In this document: positions 22,651 through 36,719 of the stretch, piece by piece
Layout of the letters: every line of letters begins with the position of its first letter
How positions within the stretch are numbered: position 1 is the first letter of the stretch
Origin: Opisthorchis felineus
Taxonomy: Eukaryota; Platyhelminthes; Trematoda; Opisthorchiida; Opisthorchiidae
Assembly: GCA_004794785.1 (NCBI GenBank)
Contig: SJOL01006495.1
Location: 575,050-639,049, forward strand
DNA length: 64,000 bases
Reading direction: 5' to 3'
Notes under the pieces: generated by a model
Seen by the model: only the letters and a program-made list of their open reading frames with translations
What the model was told of the DNA's origin: nothing
Database searches by the model: none
Position numbers and translations under genes: made by a program

Positions 22651-25600
22651 ACAGCACCAAAGCTTAACGTCGCCCACATCCTTTTTACAAAGTCTGTAAA
22701 TTGGATGCGATCCTGTGCATTGATTTTCGTCGGTGAAGTTGAGCTCGCTGATCCATTTTTTATGTCGAATTTTATTCCGTTCTTGCCCAACTCATGTTTA
22801 CTTGCGGCATAGATTTATCTCAGTTCATTCGAATACTTCAAACTTGCAGACACAAATATCGGAAGTGGAAAGTGATCTTATTCGTCTTCTTTATTCCAGT
22901 GGGGTTACAACAGGGGTGCCAAAAATGTATGGACCCATGCTACTGGAGATATTACGACAGCCTTGGCAGCCGTGGCTGAAAAAAGCGAGAAATTCGCAGG
23001 GTAATAGAGGGAACTCACGTAAAACAACACTTACACTTTCAGGCACAGATTAGGCAGAAGGGGCATAAGTATATTTATAATACACAAATAAAAGTCAACA
23101 CTCCGTACTTGGTCTGCATCAATTTGGTTGACTCGAATGCATTATGAGAATTAGGAACGACTGGACTGGAAGTACTAGTGGCCCTTCATCCGCAGACCTG
23201 AAAACTGAACGCTCACGAAAGTCGTCCAACCAGTGTTATCTCACCATATCTTCCTGTGAAGCTGCACAAGCCTGCAACATTCACAACGTAAACAAGCTGC
23301 TACTGCGGACTTCCATTGAAAGAGGTGGAGATATCAGGTGATCTACATTTATCTTCACGGGCCTTCCAGTATTTTAAGCACGCGCACACTTACCAAAAAA
23401 AATTCAGAGGTTGTAAAAACTTGGCCGCCCCCGGAATGTTACCACTACGTGACAGTCCCGTTGTTTATGTGGCGAGGTGGAAAAATACAGCTTGATTCAA
23501 TCGCCTGTTCACTCTATTGAATAGTGAGCTTCGTTCACACGAACTGCGCCTAGCGACCAGTCAGTAGGTTTGCACTCACCAGTTAGACTCTTTCTTGCAT
23601 GTATTTTGTAATTGGTTAGTCCACTTTTCATTGAAGATGATGAATGCCTGTACGGCTATGTCAGGTCATCGTACAATCAGCTCCTAGATGGCTCCTACCT
23701 AGCTACTTCATACAATTTGGGTCTTAACAGTCGCTCGTTATCAGGAAAAATCCTGACATTCGTCGTGCGCGTGACTCGCTTTGCAGTGATCTTGTTCTGT
23801 ATCCGCCTCCAGTGCTCTTTTCTCACTTCAGAATGAATAGTCCTGGTGATTGGCATTCCCCATTGACCTGCGGTACCAATATCATTTCTGACTTATGCCA
23901 ACAAGCCAAAGAATCGCTGCGCTGCACGTTTGGCAAGGCCCACAAGAATATACTGCGAATAAGAGTAACGTTATTTGTCTCTCTGTATGCTGCAAAATGG
24001 ATGACTCTGCACCTGACAGTTTTTGTGTTGTGGTAAATGCCTTTTGGTCAGAATCTCAGAAATTAGTGTAGATGCCGGTTATGTGAACGCGAAAGTGAGT
24101 AGATCTATCTCCTGTGATGCTTGACTGGGCGGTCGTATTGGGTATGATTCAAGGCGCACTGACAATCTCAAGCGGCTATTGCACGTGTAAGCTCACTGGA
24201 AGTTGTTTCTATGAAGCGCAAATTTCCGGAATAGTTGGCACGGTGTCTTCGATTACCAAGTTGGCCTGCAACTCAAATCGACCGCACCTCTATAATCTTT
24301 CGATGACCTGCCGACTACCTATCACTCTGTAGCGCATGTGTGGATACAGACCACACAACTGTGCGACACCTCTTCTACTTAAGCTACTCTGAACTACTTA
24401 CCGGATGGGAACCTCTTTTCTAAAAGCGGCCTGTTTAACCCGTATAGTAAGGATATACCATTAAGAGGTGGTCAGATATGCATCCTGTGACACCTGTTCC
24501 CAGTGAATATGAAGTCAAAAGTACTGCAGGATGACGGTACTGTGGTACACAGCGCACACAAACTAACCCCCAGCCAATGATCTCCAAAAGGAAAGCCGCT
24601 TTATTAACCCTGGCCACCATTCAAGTCAGTCGGTCGTCATGGTACATTGGTGTCTTCTTTCGCTTCAGCCTAACCAAGCTTCTGGCCAGTGTCTATCCAC
24701 TATGTGTATATCGTTCCGGAATGATGAATTTGTTCCATTTAACTGGAAGGACATTATTTGCGCAAATGTCCGGAAAACAGTGGTCGAAGGGAGTGTGGTA
24801 ATCACAGGGGCATTCGGTAAAGCCACCGTCATAATCAATATAACTAATAGATTCATTTAAATCGACAGAGAACGCAGTGACCCGGGGACAAAAACGATAT
24901 AAATACCACTTAACGGTTGCATTGATCACGTCTTTACATCCGGTCAGGTACTAGAGCAGGGTCACGGTATAGTTTGCCCATACTTCTAGTATTCCGTGAC
25001 TTAAGGGACGAAATGAACTCTGTCTCGGGACCCACTTATTTTAAACACGGTTGCTCAACAGCGCTGGCTGCCAAACTGTCTTGAACTGTGCACGTCTTTC
25101 CAGTATATCGCGTGAGATCACTTACCCTCACAATCTCTTCTGAAATAAATTATTTCAAATGGTACTTAAACCAATTATGTGTAGTAATAATGACTGGCAC
25201 TTTCGACTACTATTACTCAGTATGTTTAGAAAACAGACACCAAGAGAACAAAATCTGACAGCACACTGACGTTTTTAAAGGCGATCAGCTAATAAAGGGA
25301 TTGTAGCAGGCTTGTTTTGGACATGAGGAATATTTAAAAAGGTGCAAGAGAAGTCATTTTGGCCTTGAATTTGCTTCGTTTCTTCGCTTCGAGTTACAAC
25401 CGAGTCAAAAATTACTAATCGCAAAGACACACTAGGACAAGTACCAGCAGCGTATAGAACAGTGCCGCTACTTCAAGACGAGGAACGCATGTTGGTACCG
25501 AAATTCGACATTTTGTTGTTTAAAACTCAAGCGATCCAAGAAGCCAAAGGTGTCAATGAAATGGACTAAAGTATGTTTGGGATCTAGATCTATTGTGCCA

Positions 25601-28600
25601 CATGTATACGGACGATAATTGTGGGGATAAACCAATTCACAACACCACCAGCTATGTGTGGTATTATGTTTTTTTCTTTCCTGTAACTAACCTTCCAGAC
25701 TGATAAGAATAACAATGCGAAATTCTATTTGTGATCCACTGACAGCATTTTGAGAGGTAAATGTCCATTTCGGGGCAATTTTACTCTAAGACCAGAAACC
25801 CAAACAGACCCTCGGGCCATAAAACCCTTAATCGTTCCAAGCCACGCCGACAGGTTTTCGGACCAAAACGGTTATCTGTTCCAACTCTCATTTGTATATC
25901 CGATATTTCCCCGAAGGGTGTTGGCTTGAAAACGAACGAAGAGTTCTTTACTACGTTTACTAATTTCTTGAGTGCTTGGACCTGATGGACATGTAGTGTG
26001 CGACCATGGCACAAGTGCTAATGACAAGCATGCAAGGCTATTTTAAGACACGCACACTGACTGTAGGCGGTAATTTCTGTAGCGTGCTAAACACTTACCC
26101 ATGGATAATTTTTAGTTGGCCTTAAACAGGGCCCAACAAGCTAGCACTGCCAAAGCTTTCCCAAAATAAAAGACTCGATAGATAGTCAGCCACTGAAAAA
26201 AAAGACACTTGATGAGGACAAGTGCCATTTCATGCAGTCTTTGGATGAACTTGGCCGTCAAGCGCCATTACAGTGGTCGGTGTCCTCAAAACTATGGGCA
26301 TTCATTCCTACTCTTGAACCAGTGGAAATTCCCCCCGATGAGTAAATTATCCCCTCTTGAGTGAAAAGAACTCCTAAGCAGGTGCATGTTGAGTTCTCGA
26401 GAAAGCTTACGTACACAGTGGTCTGTAAAGAAGCTCGCTTACACCAACCGTGTTTAAAACTGTCAGTGAACAGCAGAAGAACATGAAAGTCCTTGAGACT
26501 GCAAATGTATCCAGAAAAACAGTGTATTTCTTGAATCGGATTTATTTAAAAAGGTGAGGTCACGCTTCTAAAATTTCTATCCAACTTTTGACACCAGAAG
26601 TTGCGTAGTAATGCTGCAAGACGTGGTCATCCGTAACACCAGGACGGCCAGGAAAATTCCACTCTATGCTGCAGCAAAATCAGCCAGCACTGGAATCCCA
26701 CAGTATAGTGCAAAAAATCACATGAGCTAACTTGAGACAGTATGTAGCTTCTAAACAGCAACTAAGTAATTCTTTAAATGTGCACTGCTTCAACTAGAGG
26801 AATCCGCACGACGAAGTGCTGCAGCGGGCCTAATCTTTGTTTTGGTTCATCATTGTACCTGACAGCTGGGTTGTTCACTTAGAATAGAAGACTATACAGC
26901 AGCTTTATCGACATAAATCGATCGGTAGTAAAAACCGATCGCTCTCTGTCATCTAAAAATGGGGAACTAAATAGTAAAGTTGTGAATTAATGCAGAGACG
27001 TCTCACATGCATGTGGAAAATGATCACTAGGAGGATGCTTACGTTTTTAGAAATCAATGAAATGTGCAATGAATCAAATCAGTCATGGCGCCTTCGGCGG
27101 GATTGGATGCCATTGCCTTATCCAACACAATCTCGGCGCACGACGGACAGACATAAGCTGGGTAGCCTGGCTAAGAAGTGACAGCATTCCTGCAGCTGGG
27201 TCTGTCTACACGCCAGAATCAGTGAAGACACCGCATGTAAGGCGAAAAACCGCTCCGTAATCCTTTTGGATGAAGCCGCTTTCACTTTGCGTGGCGCCAT
27301 GGTTTGTCCTCTACAAAGTTCCGCCAGCGGAGACTTCTAGTGGATGGTGGATATGAATCTATAGCGCATATCCCGAACACAGCTTCGTAAGATATATTTG
27401 CCCTTGAAGCTATACTGACTGGTTGTCCAGTTTTACCTACGCATCACTCCATTGCTACTATTCAGCCAGCTAACTTCTGTTACCCTAATAAAGCACCGGG
27501 ATCAAGCGTTTTAATCCAGTATAAAAGTAAGTAATCTTCCAAATCGAGACGGATTTCGGGTACATTCATTTCGGTGCACAACGAAAGTTCACCTTACACA
27601 GATCCTGGGTAATGCCCATGAAACAGTATGACAATGGGAGCACCTGAGCCTACGGTTGAAACCAATCTTCAAGCTACGTTTTAACGGTAGCGTTTGGATG
27701 GCCATACTGACGTTCATTGTCACCTGTCATTATCGATTTTAGATTAAAGCACTGCTAGTACTGAGGTAAATTTGATGTAGAATTGAGGTTTTGATGAACA
27801 CATTCCAAAAAAGTACAAAGCAGAGAGGGTACTACGAATGACGCAAGCAACGATAATTAGGCCAGCTAGTAAACGACGACTGAAGCATTTAAAATTGGTG
27901 ATATTCATCGCTAGTTCTGTTACATAAGACGAGAAAAACGCAGTCAAACACAACCGTGTACTTTTTTGTAAACTAATTTTTGGAATCTCTCACAGCCGAT
28001 AGTGAAATTCTTTCAGGAACCCGTATACCGATGTTGATCCCTATACGTTACCCCATAAGGATGTCCACATCAAGGATAGGGTAGAAAACCCTTTTCCTAA
28101 CGGTGGCCTGTCCTCGAAACAGCTAACCATTGTGCACTTGTGGTGCTCCCTCAATTACAGTAGATCCAAGACTAATGAAAACTGATCAAAAACACTGCTG
28201 GTTTAACCGCTTGATGTACAATCGTAATTTCAGTTCACCCCACGTCTCACTTGGGCATCCATTGGGATCCATGAAGATTAAACTAACTACTTGCAGACTG
28301 AGGGCATTTTAACCTCGGGCTCGAATAAATCTCTAGTTTTTTTATTTTCAGTCCAAAACACACTAGAAAAGCACAGTGCTTAGAAAAGAGAAGAAAACAA
28401 TGTGTTCAAATGCAGGGATTTTTCTCTAACTGGTGAACGGTGTGGAGAACGAAGACAGTTGGCCGATTGGGCTAGTTTTACAGCCTAAACCCAGATGTTA
28501 CGTAGCACAGTTCTAAAAAAGTTTTTAGCTAGGAGAATCAAGGATCCATGAAGTTTGTGGGTGACAAAACTCAGGGATTTGAACTTGTGAACCATATGCA

Positions 28601-29368
28601 TATTCCCTAAAATGATCAGTGATACGCCCACTACCCATTAGGTCATTATTTTAAAGAATACTAAATCTTGATATTGGAAAAAGCTTATTTCCCTGTTGCT
28701 AGCAGCAGACTTTGCTCAACCCCCGCTATATTCAAATAACAAGAAGCAACCAATATGCTTTAATCAACATAATAGATAGTGAAAGCGGAAACAAAAAACG
28801 TGCGCAACATCGTAAAACTCCCTGGTTGGGATAGATATTTTTGTTAAAGCTGGGAGTGATATGTTTTGGTTATAGGATTTTCCAGGGGCCTTATGAGAAG
28901 TAAACACTGACAATTTAATATCGGCAACTTTGTTTTCTGCACAATCATTGCGTTTTTATAGATGATAATCATTATCAGACCTGCAGCTAAGCTGCCTTTC
29001 TCTGTTTCAAAGTGTGTCCCAACCCCTTCTGACACCACAAAATTTACATTGGATAAAAGCAGACTGACGCGGTACCAAATTTTTACACCATACGAACACT
29101 AACATGAAGGATTAATGTATGATGAGTTACATAGACGAGGATAAAGTCACCAGTAGGTTCAGTCACACCATGTATGTACAGAATTCCCAAAACACACGCC
29201 AGCTATATTTTTGCACGTGATACTCTTTATGCCCGTTTGTCCGTGACACAACCTTGAAACTATGAGATCCAAGTTGGCCGCTTTTAGCTCCAAGTGTGCA
29301 TTTAAACTTGGGGAATTAGTACCAACTTTCAAAACGCAAAATATGTTGATGATTGGAAATGTGTCGAA
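22651..29368. other. No gene recognised
   Basis: About 6.7 kb with only short open frames and no recognised protein, RNA or repeat family, apart from a possible SINE-like scrap at 28.56 kb. Confidence 0.4.
28561..28645 (-). repeat. Possible tRNA-derived SINE-like scrap
   Basis: Minus strand AAGTTCAAATCCCTGAG resembles a B box, with a weak A-box-like stretch (GTGGGCGTATCACTGATC) upstream at tRNA-like spacing. Confidence 0.3.
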
Positions 29369-30980
29369 ATATTGGTAACTCGGACACGTTTACTAGTGGG
29401 TGATCAGGGTGGTGTTGGTGTTTTTACCCCGCTCGGCAGTCAGGTTGCAAACGTTCGTTCCCCATCAAGGGTAGGTCATCAGTATGCAGTTGAGTGGATA
29501 TTTCCTACTTGCCTGCTTGTGTTATATAGTTTCTAAGGTGTGGATCATATCCTTCACGTGACTGGACAGTTGGAATGTACCTTTCTTGTAATTTTATTGT
29601 CCCATTCGCAACTTATGGTCCGTCTTCCTCGAGACTGGTTGGTCATTATAGCGATTTCTATTTTTAGTAGTTCTGTTCTTCGGTCTAATTGGTCCTTTCT
29701 CGATTTGCGTCAGTCTGATTTTATCGGGTTTGATTGGCTTGCTACGCTTCCACGTTTGGGGTAGTTTTTCTTTCTTAGGCTAGGTGATCCAGCTGCGTTT
29801 GATTGGTTGATTCGATGCCTTCCCTTCTTGATTCGTTTCCTCCTCCATTCTCCTTCAGTTTAATGTTTCGATACCTTGTCCAGGGAAACAGATTACACCC
29901 TTGCTTTTTATACACATCTCCTTCGGTTTACTGTACAGTTTTGCCTTCTGTAGATCTGTAGTTCCTATGTCCTTAGCGGTTGATAGGTCGGTTTGATTTC
30001 AATACGTCTGTTGATGGCAACCATGTTTCCATGAAATTACGTTGTTTTTTCTTGTTTGAGCGAATAGGTCGACATTGCTCCAGTCGAATTTATGTCCATC
30101 TTGATCCTCGTGCAGGGAGACGAGTGGAAATTGATCGGAATCTTTTAGTTGCAAGTTTGTGTTCATGTATTCTGGTAGAAAGCTTCCTTCCTGTTTGTCC
30201 CACATAATGTTTGTTGTAATCGCTGTACTGAAGCTTCTGTATGTCATTGGTAGGCCTTATCGTGCCTAAATCTCCCCTCGGTTTGACTGCTCTCTCTATA
30301 GGTTGTTCGCAGGTCTGTGGACCACATTTGTGTTTACCGTCCTAACAATCGCGCAATCATTTCAGAACTGTTCTTGGTGTATGGCGTGGCATCCGTTAGC
30401 CTTCTCCCAGTGCTGTTGAGCCGGTAAACCTGGCTTTTCTGAGGGTTCGCCACAGGGATTTTCTCTTAAAAACCTTGCAAAGACATTCCGCAGTGTTGCA
30501 GTATGTCTCAGTACACTCGAAAAAGGTGCGGATTCAGCTCTGTTTGTAATAGCTGAGAATTTGGTCTGCATGCGTCGCATTTCTGTAGACTGTCTGTAGC
30601 TTCCTGTTTGGTGGTCTCGTGATAAGAATGTCTGAGAATGCCAGCTTTCTGTAGCTTCTTCATCAACTGCGAACTGGGTTCAATCAAAAAGGTTAGTTGA
30701 CACATTCGTTGTAGTTCAATCCTCCTAATGATGACAGATCGATATTTAGGGATTCGTATTCCGAAGGCCAAGTTCTGAGTTCTCATTCTCTAGTACTCTT
30801 GCCTGGTGATCCTTTGAATATCCTAGAGTTTCCTCGGGTTCTATTTGATATTGTTCATAGGTTTTCTGCTTTGGTCATTCTCCGTGCGGCCATACGTAGC
30901 CATGTCTTTGAGTAGAGCTTTCGCCTTATTGATATAGCATAGATTGGTCTCACCTACAGGACAAACTCTCCACTGAACCT
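29369..30980 (-). pseudogene. Decayed Penelope-like element, RT core deleted
   Basis: A PLE end lies at 29369-29505 (ATTGGTAACTCGG, GCAGTCAGGTTGCAAACGTT, GTAGGTCATCAGT). On the minus strand the protein begins near 30960 with KALLKDMATYGRTEND and ITRQEY.RMRTQNLAFG, a PLE N-terminal segment that should lead into the fingers. The palm motifs A-C are missing. The GIY-YIG nuclease remains near 30230-30010: YNKHYVGQTGRKLSTRIHEH, then after a frameshift SLHEDQDGHKFDWSNVDLF. Compare FYVGQTGRKLGTRIKEH and HEDQEGHKFNLENAKIL in the intact element. It is a different, older PLE copy. Confidence 0.75.
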
Positions 30981-31144
30981 TCAAAATCTCCCCCTACTAC
31001 CGGAAAACTATAATTAGCTGAGAAGGACGAATAATTCACACAGCGAGTGAGGCCTCCACCTGTAAAGTAGCCGTTCAAAGAGCCAATCGACGTGTGACAA
31101 GGTGGTGTGGATACCTTGACTGAATCATGAATGGCGCTGCATCT

Positions 31145-31264
31145 TGCGTAAGTGCGAGTTACTCAGCCGCTCGTGTCCAGCCACTAGCCGGAAGGTCGCA
31201 GGTTCGAAGCTTTCTGGAGTTTCGTGAGATTCTCACTGATGACGATTCTCTGTAAGAGTGAAAC
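31145..31264 (+). repeat. tRNA-like head joined to a hammerhead-like core
   Basis: ACTAGCCGGAAGGTCGCAGG TTCGAAGC resembles the SINE head at 36.5 kb (ACCGGAAGGTTCGGGGTTCG), including a B-box-like GGTTCGAAGC. Fifteen to twenty bases on, CTGATGA (31236-31242), a short hairpin with CTCT/AGAG, and GAAAC (31260-31264) give a hammerhead-like arrangement. It may be the 5' end of the decayed PLE at 29.4-31.0 kb or a separate short retroelement. Confidence 0.4.
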
Positions 31265-31475
31265 ATTTATACAGTACTCCTCGACCTTTCGTCCTAAGAG
31301 TGCTTGATATTTGGGGTGAAATCTCTAGTGAACTTTCAAAACCTCTTCACACCACTAACAAACATATCTTATTCTTATTCAACTGGAATTTTTACCAACG
31401 GATCGATGAAAATGCGACAAAGAACTTATTCGGATCCGTCCTGGCTGATTGGTATGTGGATAATGTGGAGCTGAA

Positions 31476-31501
31476 ATTAATAATAATGATAATAATAATA
31501 A
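31476..31501. repeat. (ATA)n microsatellite
   Basis: About eight ATA units with one G interruption. Confidence 0.9.
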
Positions 31502-31889
31502 CTAAGGAACTGGGGTTTATAAACCTACCTCCAAAGTACACCCCGGGAACACGTCGGAGAATCATTTTGACATTCAGTGAGATGTGCATGCCATCTCATC
31601 CATAGGTAATAAAATGTCATCAGTCATATGAAAAACAGTATAGTACGAGTTAAGATTACCTCCGTGTGTCATAATATATTCAAACATCTAGGAAGCTACT
31701 GAAAGGAGGCTATTCATTGGCAGAAATACACGCAGCGTCGTCCTTGTAGAAACCAGGAGCCTGAAGCACAATGACCGTTTGGTACTGATGTTTCCGTGCG
31801 AGACAATCGATCCCTCTGATGCAGCCCGTACCTGATAAGAGCACCGCAGTGGGCATCGAAAAGGAGTTTATGTCAGTCTATACTCGGCA

Positions 31890-32605
31890 ACATTGCAATT
31901 CGCGACTTGCTGTCTACACCACCCGACCCAGAGTGCAGACATGTGGTTCATCTCCTGTCACCGTTTGTGACCAGCCTCAGCCGATTAACCAATGTAATGC
32001 TAAATGTAAAGTCAAGGGTCAGACATAGTTTTGTTAAACGGGATCTGCGTAAACATTGCTGTCCCACGGGTTGCCCCCAGATAAACGGGCCAAAGCAGAG
32101 GCGGCTTTCGACCGCGTGCATCGACAACCCTTTGTTAGTGCCGCTTTATATGGTCCTAAAGAGAACCCAAGCAACTGGCAACGATGCAGTGACTGCCTTT
32201 TCCTGAATAGGACAAGCATGATATCCGCTTTATAACATCCAGAAAAGTCTGGACAGTTCGAGTTGTGCGTCTTCAGCCAGACTGACCTTGCTATTGAGAA
32301 TAATCTTGGTGGCACACCGACATACGAGTGGATCTCAGTCGCTGGGGCATATTACTCAAGACGGCAACATTTGATCTTTTCGAGTTCCTTCGAGTCCCTC
32401 CGCATGTCTTTTGGTCACAGCAACGCTACTCTCAAGCGCTTAATACACGTTTGCCACGGCTTAAATTTCGTTCATTCATATGCAAATGACATTCTATTTG
32501 AGGATGTACGTCTTGAAAGCCTGCGCCATCTGTTCGTTCGTTTTGGCCAGCACGGCCATACGATCACTTCCGATAAATGGGGACTTAATGGGGGTAACTG
32601 AGATT
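31890..32605 (+). mobile_element. Ty3/gypsy LTR-retrotransposon RT remnant
   Basis: Frames read GLPPDKRAKAEAAFDRV (about 32066-32120), then PLLVPLYMVLKRTQATGNDA in another frame, the classical start of a gypsy RT (RRL.PDK...AK.EFD, then PW.SPLHMV.KK). From 32263 the frame gives SQTDLAIENNLG, ESLRMSFGHSNATLKRLI (44-61), FVHSYANDILFED (69-81) and LRHLFVRFGQHGHTITSDKW. These align with FGL.NA.QTF, the YIDDIL box and LF.RL...G..I...K of gypsy elements. The YIDD box has become YAND, so it is inactive. No LTRs, protease or integrase were recognised. Confidence 0.7.
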
Positions 32606-35600
32606 CATTAGACAGTGAAATCCATCAGCAGAAATGGAAACTGTACTGTTGAAGATGCAGGCAACTGCTGGCTGCCAAGTACCGATGCCGATTACAGTTC
32701 ACTAACATTTCAGTGGTTTCTTACCTAGAATGGAGGAGCCCGTCCACCAGGGCGCAGACACCTTCACGCCTACAACTGGATTACTATGGATCTACCCTGA
32801 GAACTCAATGACTTGTCGTAACCTGGTCAATACCCCGTAGAATAACTAGCAGGACAGGTGTACGGAGATTCAAATACCAGCACCCCTACAATTGAGTTGG
32901 TGTGGACGAGACTGGATTGAACCAGCGTCAATTAAAAGGTCTTCTGCGCGCTCAGAAAAAATATAGTACAGTGATTTGGAAACGGCTTGAAGCGAAGAGG
33001 TCATCTAAAGATCCCTCGGCAAAACAGCTCCATGGAGTGGGTTGAACTTTTTTCCCTAGGAAATGCCACAGCAGGTGTAGTTTAGAACATGAATAAAGGA
33101 TTCATTCAAGCTCTGCGCAGTCTTTCCATTGATGTATGCTTTCAATGGCTAGCATTAACATGTTCTGGTTGGCATAACTTAATCAGCTGTTGTTAAAATA
33201 CGTGAGTTTGCAGAAACCTATTCTCCCTATCACGGTTTCAAGCTGAGACCTACCACTTTGAAAAACAAATGTAAAACAGAGTGGCAGCAGCCTGCTGCAT
33301 TATTAGATCCCGAACGTAGTAAGCGTGTACGTAGGGTAGTCGTAAATTGCTGAAAATGTTATTCACACTGCCATCATCTCCTAACCACCAGGTCCTCAGC
33401 AGAAATTATGTGAAATGGGAAGCCCTAAGGTGAAGAGTTTTTAGCCTCTATTGGACGTCACGCTAGTAGCACACCTGTCTGTCTGAACCACAGAAACCAA
33501 ATTCCTTTTTGATACTAAAGCTGAAATTTTTATTCTTAACCCACCTGTTTTCTCTACCCTCCTAAACCCCAAACGTGCCTGCTTTCACCGTTTAGGCGGA
33601 TGCTGCTGCTAGTAGCCTTTCTCAATCTTTCTTCCGCCACCACATTATCCGTGCAAAATAAATTTGAAGTGGTTGAAGAAAAGTCAACCCACCTAGCGCA
33701 ATTCAGTATCCTTAAATTCTCCTGATAACTCAGCTCGCCTCTCTGTGGGTCGATGTACAGTCTTCTTAGACAATGGATTGTAAAAATCGCTTGCTATTCC
33801 TGCGCTGAAGTAGATGGCTGATTCGAGTGACGTTTGCATGGCAAAACCCCATGCCATTTATGGGCTCTGGGTCACCTTTAGCTTGCACGATAGCGTGCAA
33901 CCGTGGGTATGAGATCATAGCAAAACGTTTTTGGCATCGGCATCTCGATTCATCAGAGTGCGTTCTGAACCCTTAGTAACCTGTTTATCTTTTCGTGAAA
34001 ACACGATTGACAGCTTCGAGTTCAAATCTCCTAAATCCAGTTCTTTTCAGATTCCAAACAAAGGGTGGAAACTGTGGAAACTACAAGGGCCTGCTCTCAA
34101 CTAACCTGATGTCTTGACAACTCGTGGGCTAATGATCTAAAAACAGTTCCGTTAGCATCCTTCCTTATTTCTATCTAAACAACGAACGCCAAGCCCATCT
34201 CAAGAATTAGCCGGTCAACGTCTCAAAATTGTTGCCACATTTTCAAGGTTTACTGATATGCTGTTAGGCGCATGGTTAGGTTCATGCCTCCCATAAATTC
34301 CTAGTCCCGATTTTGTTCTTATCAAATTCCTTTAAAAACCGGCGAGGAACTCCTCCTGGGGAAGTGGCATTTGTGTCTCCGGAAGGAAATAGGGTTGAAG
34401 AAGACATCAGCGGTTGTCTTCATAGCTATTGCTTATTAATAGATTTTTCACAATAGACATTTTGGGTTCTACCAAGAACAAAAAGTGGCTGCTTATCTGC
34501 AAAATCTCCACGTCGAGAAAAAAGCAAATGACTGATTTCTCCCGCAATTGACCAAAATTAGTGACCACGGTCTGTAGCTAGCTCTCAATACATTCACCAT
34601 CGATCCGGAATGATGTTAAATTTTGGTTCTGGAATTCCAAAATAGCTAAATGGCGATAGACAAATTTTGGAGAAGGCAATTACGGAAGTTGGAAATATGA
34701 TAAGCAGTTGTAAAACAAGCCGTGCCAATTACCTGTTTAACTTGTTGGAAGGGATTGAGGCAAAGCTAAAAATAATTAGTCTCACCTATTAGCCCCTTTT
34801 CGGACGCATGAATGCCGGCATTCCACGAAAACTCGGATTTGCTCAAGTGTGCCGTGTACTGCAATAAATAACTGAATATGTGCCAAATCAATGGACTTGC
34901 CTGTATGGGCGGATTTCCACTCCTGGTCTTGCGGTTCGTAGAAGAAACTTACAGGTAGAAACTCTTAAAGTTTATTTTGACGTTTAAAATGACTTTTCTT
35001 CGGACATCGTTGGGCTAGTAACGTGAGATGTTTGTATTCGGGGGTTGCCATAAGACAAACCGACTGTGCCAAAACAGTACCAGCCGTTTGCCTAAACCTC
35101 GACCTGCCATAATTAAGGTTTTCCCTTTTATGCAGCTGTTCAGTTCAGTGAGAACTCTCCAACATGCCCTCTGCAGAAGGAAAATATTGGGAAACCGTTA
35201 ATGTGATTAACCTATTTGGGAGGGCAATTGAAGAACACGGTGACCAAAAATATGGAACACAAAACGATTGGCTCCACCATTATTTGCATCGCCTTACAGA
35301 GCCTGAAATGGGTTCAGGAAACTATGACTCACGTCGATAGCTTTTTTGGCAAGTTTAGTGAGAGGCAATGTACGGTTGTGTAACCACGGAGGGCAAGAAA
35401 ACGCCACACAAGCGTCAGATGCAATAGGTTAAATTGTGCTCGAACGGAGCTGGAAACTCGGATGATCGACAGACTTGCTTAGTAAGTTGGTGTTTGACAC
35501 ACCTAACAACCTAAATTACATTGTCCGTCACAAAAACTAATCAAATAAGTGTAGCCTTTCAAAATTTAAAGATAACTACATTTGTCACCGATATTCTCAT

Positions 35601-36329
35601 GAGCAGCACACTATTCCATTCCTTCACAAATTTGCAGATCACAGTAAGTCTTGATCGGGAAATCAAGTGGGGTTTGGTCGCTTCACTGGTCTAATTCAAG
35701 AGCGAGATTTTTACAGCTTCTTGTAACAGTTTGGTGAATCCGAATTTGGAAGCTGGGATATCTGGAAATTTTCCGCTAACAGTGCAAAGCGTCACATTTG
35801 TAAAAGTGGATGTGTCAGCCATAATCATCTTTGAGGTGAACCGCACCACGCAGCCAACATTCAAACTCACTGGTTCCTGGGCCACATATACCATTTACTA
35901 ATTGACTCAGACTGTTGAAATTTGTTCCGAAAGCTTGGGGCGAGACGCGATCCCTTCGAATTCGTTGTCTGTCGTCACGGAGGATTTTCTTCCAGAAGAT
36001 TGTTGTCCTTTTATTGATCATCTGAACATAAAATATGCTGAATAAACGCAAACCTACTTGGAGGGTACTTGACTGGTTTGTCTGCATTATTTAGTATGAT
36101 GAAATGCAGCGCCTGCGACTGCTGCTGCACACTTTGGCCTGAGCTTCACCGCGGAGAATCTTCCTCTGCGCCAACCTACTCCAGATGGGGTCTCCAACAG
36201 TTCCGTGCATCAGGGAGTTTGTTAACTACTGCACAGGCTTATGCTACCTCAGAGGCACACTGACTACTGCCCTGACACGGCCGCGAGTGCCGGTCCCCTG
36301 TTAACAAGGCTTTTAACAGACTCGAGAAA
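32606..36329. other. No gene recognised
   Basis: Minus-strand open frames at 35691-36087 share a weak end pattern (TKLLQEAVKIS) with one near 54.3 kb (IKLLQQDVKIA), possibly an uncharacterised repeat. Nothing else stands out. Confidence 0.35.
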
Positions 36330-36545
36330 CAGGCTTCGAGAAACCTAAGAAAATCGTTCAGCTGTAACACCCTTTTGGTGCCTAACTGCCATGCCACCAG
36401 GAAGTAAGAGGGCTGGGATACTGCCAGGTTGCCCAAGCCGAGACAGGAGAAGTCGAGAGGTAGAGGTCGGGTTCGAACCCCGAACCTTCCGGTTAATAAG
36501 TTCGCGCCCTAAACACTGAGCCATCTCGCCCCGAAGACGAGGACT
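36330..36545 (-). repeat. tRNA-derived SINE (type 1)
   Basis: Minus strand: GAGATGGCTCAGTGTTTAGG (A box), GGGTTCGAACCCG (B box, 36469-36487), then a body running through CTCCTGTCTCGGCTTGGGCA to GTGTTACAGCTGAAC. The head follows tRNA architecture. Relatives lie at 55.9 and 59.4 kb, which supports a dispersed family. Confidence 0.65.
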
Positions 36546-36719
36546 AGAGACCAAGCCGTGTGTCTACAAATCACTGGTCCCATCTGTGCCCTTGCACGGC
36601 ACTGAAACACTGATCGTGCACATGAAAAACATCAAGACCTTGAACAGCTTTCGCATGCACTGCTTGAATTGTTCGGGATATCGCAGTATATTTCCACAAA
36701 CAAAGGTACTCACAAGGTT

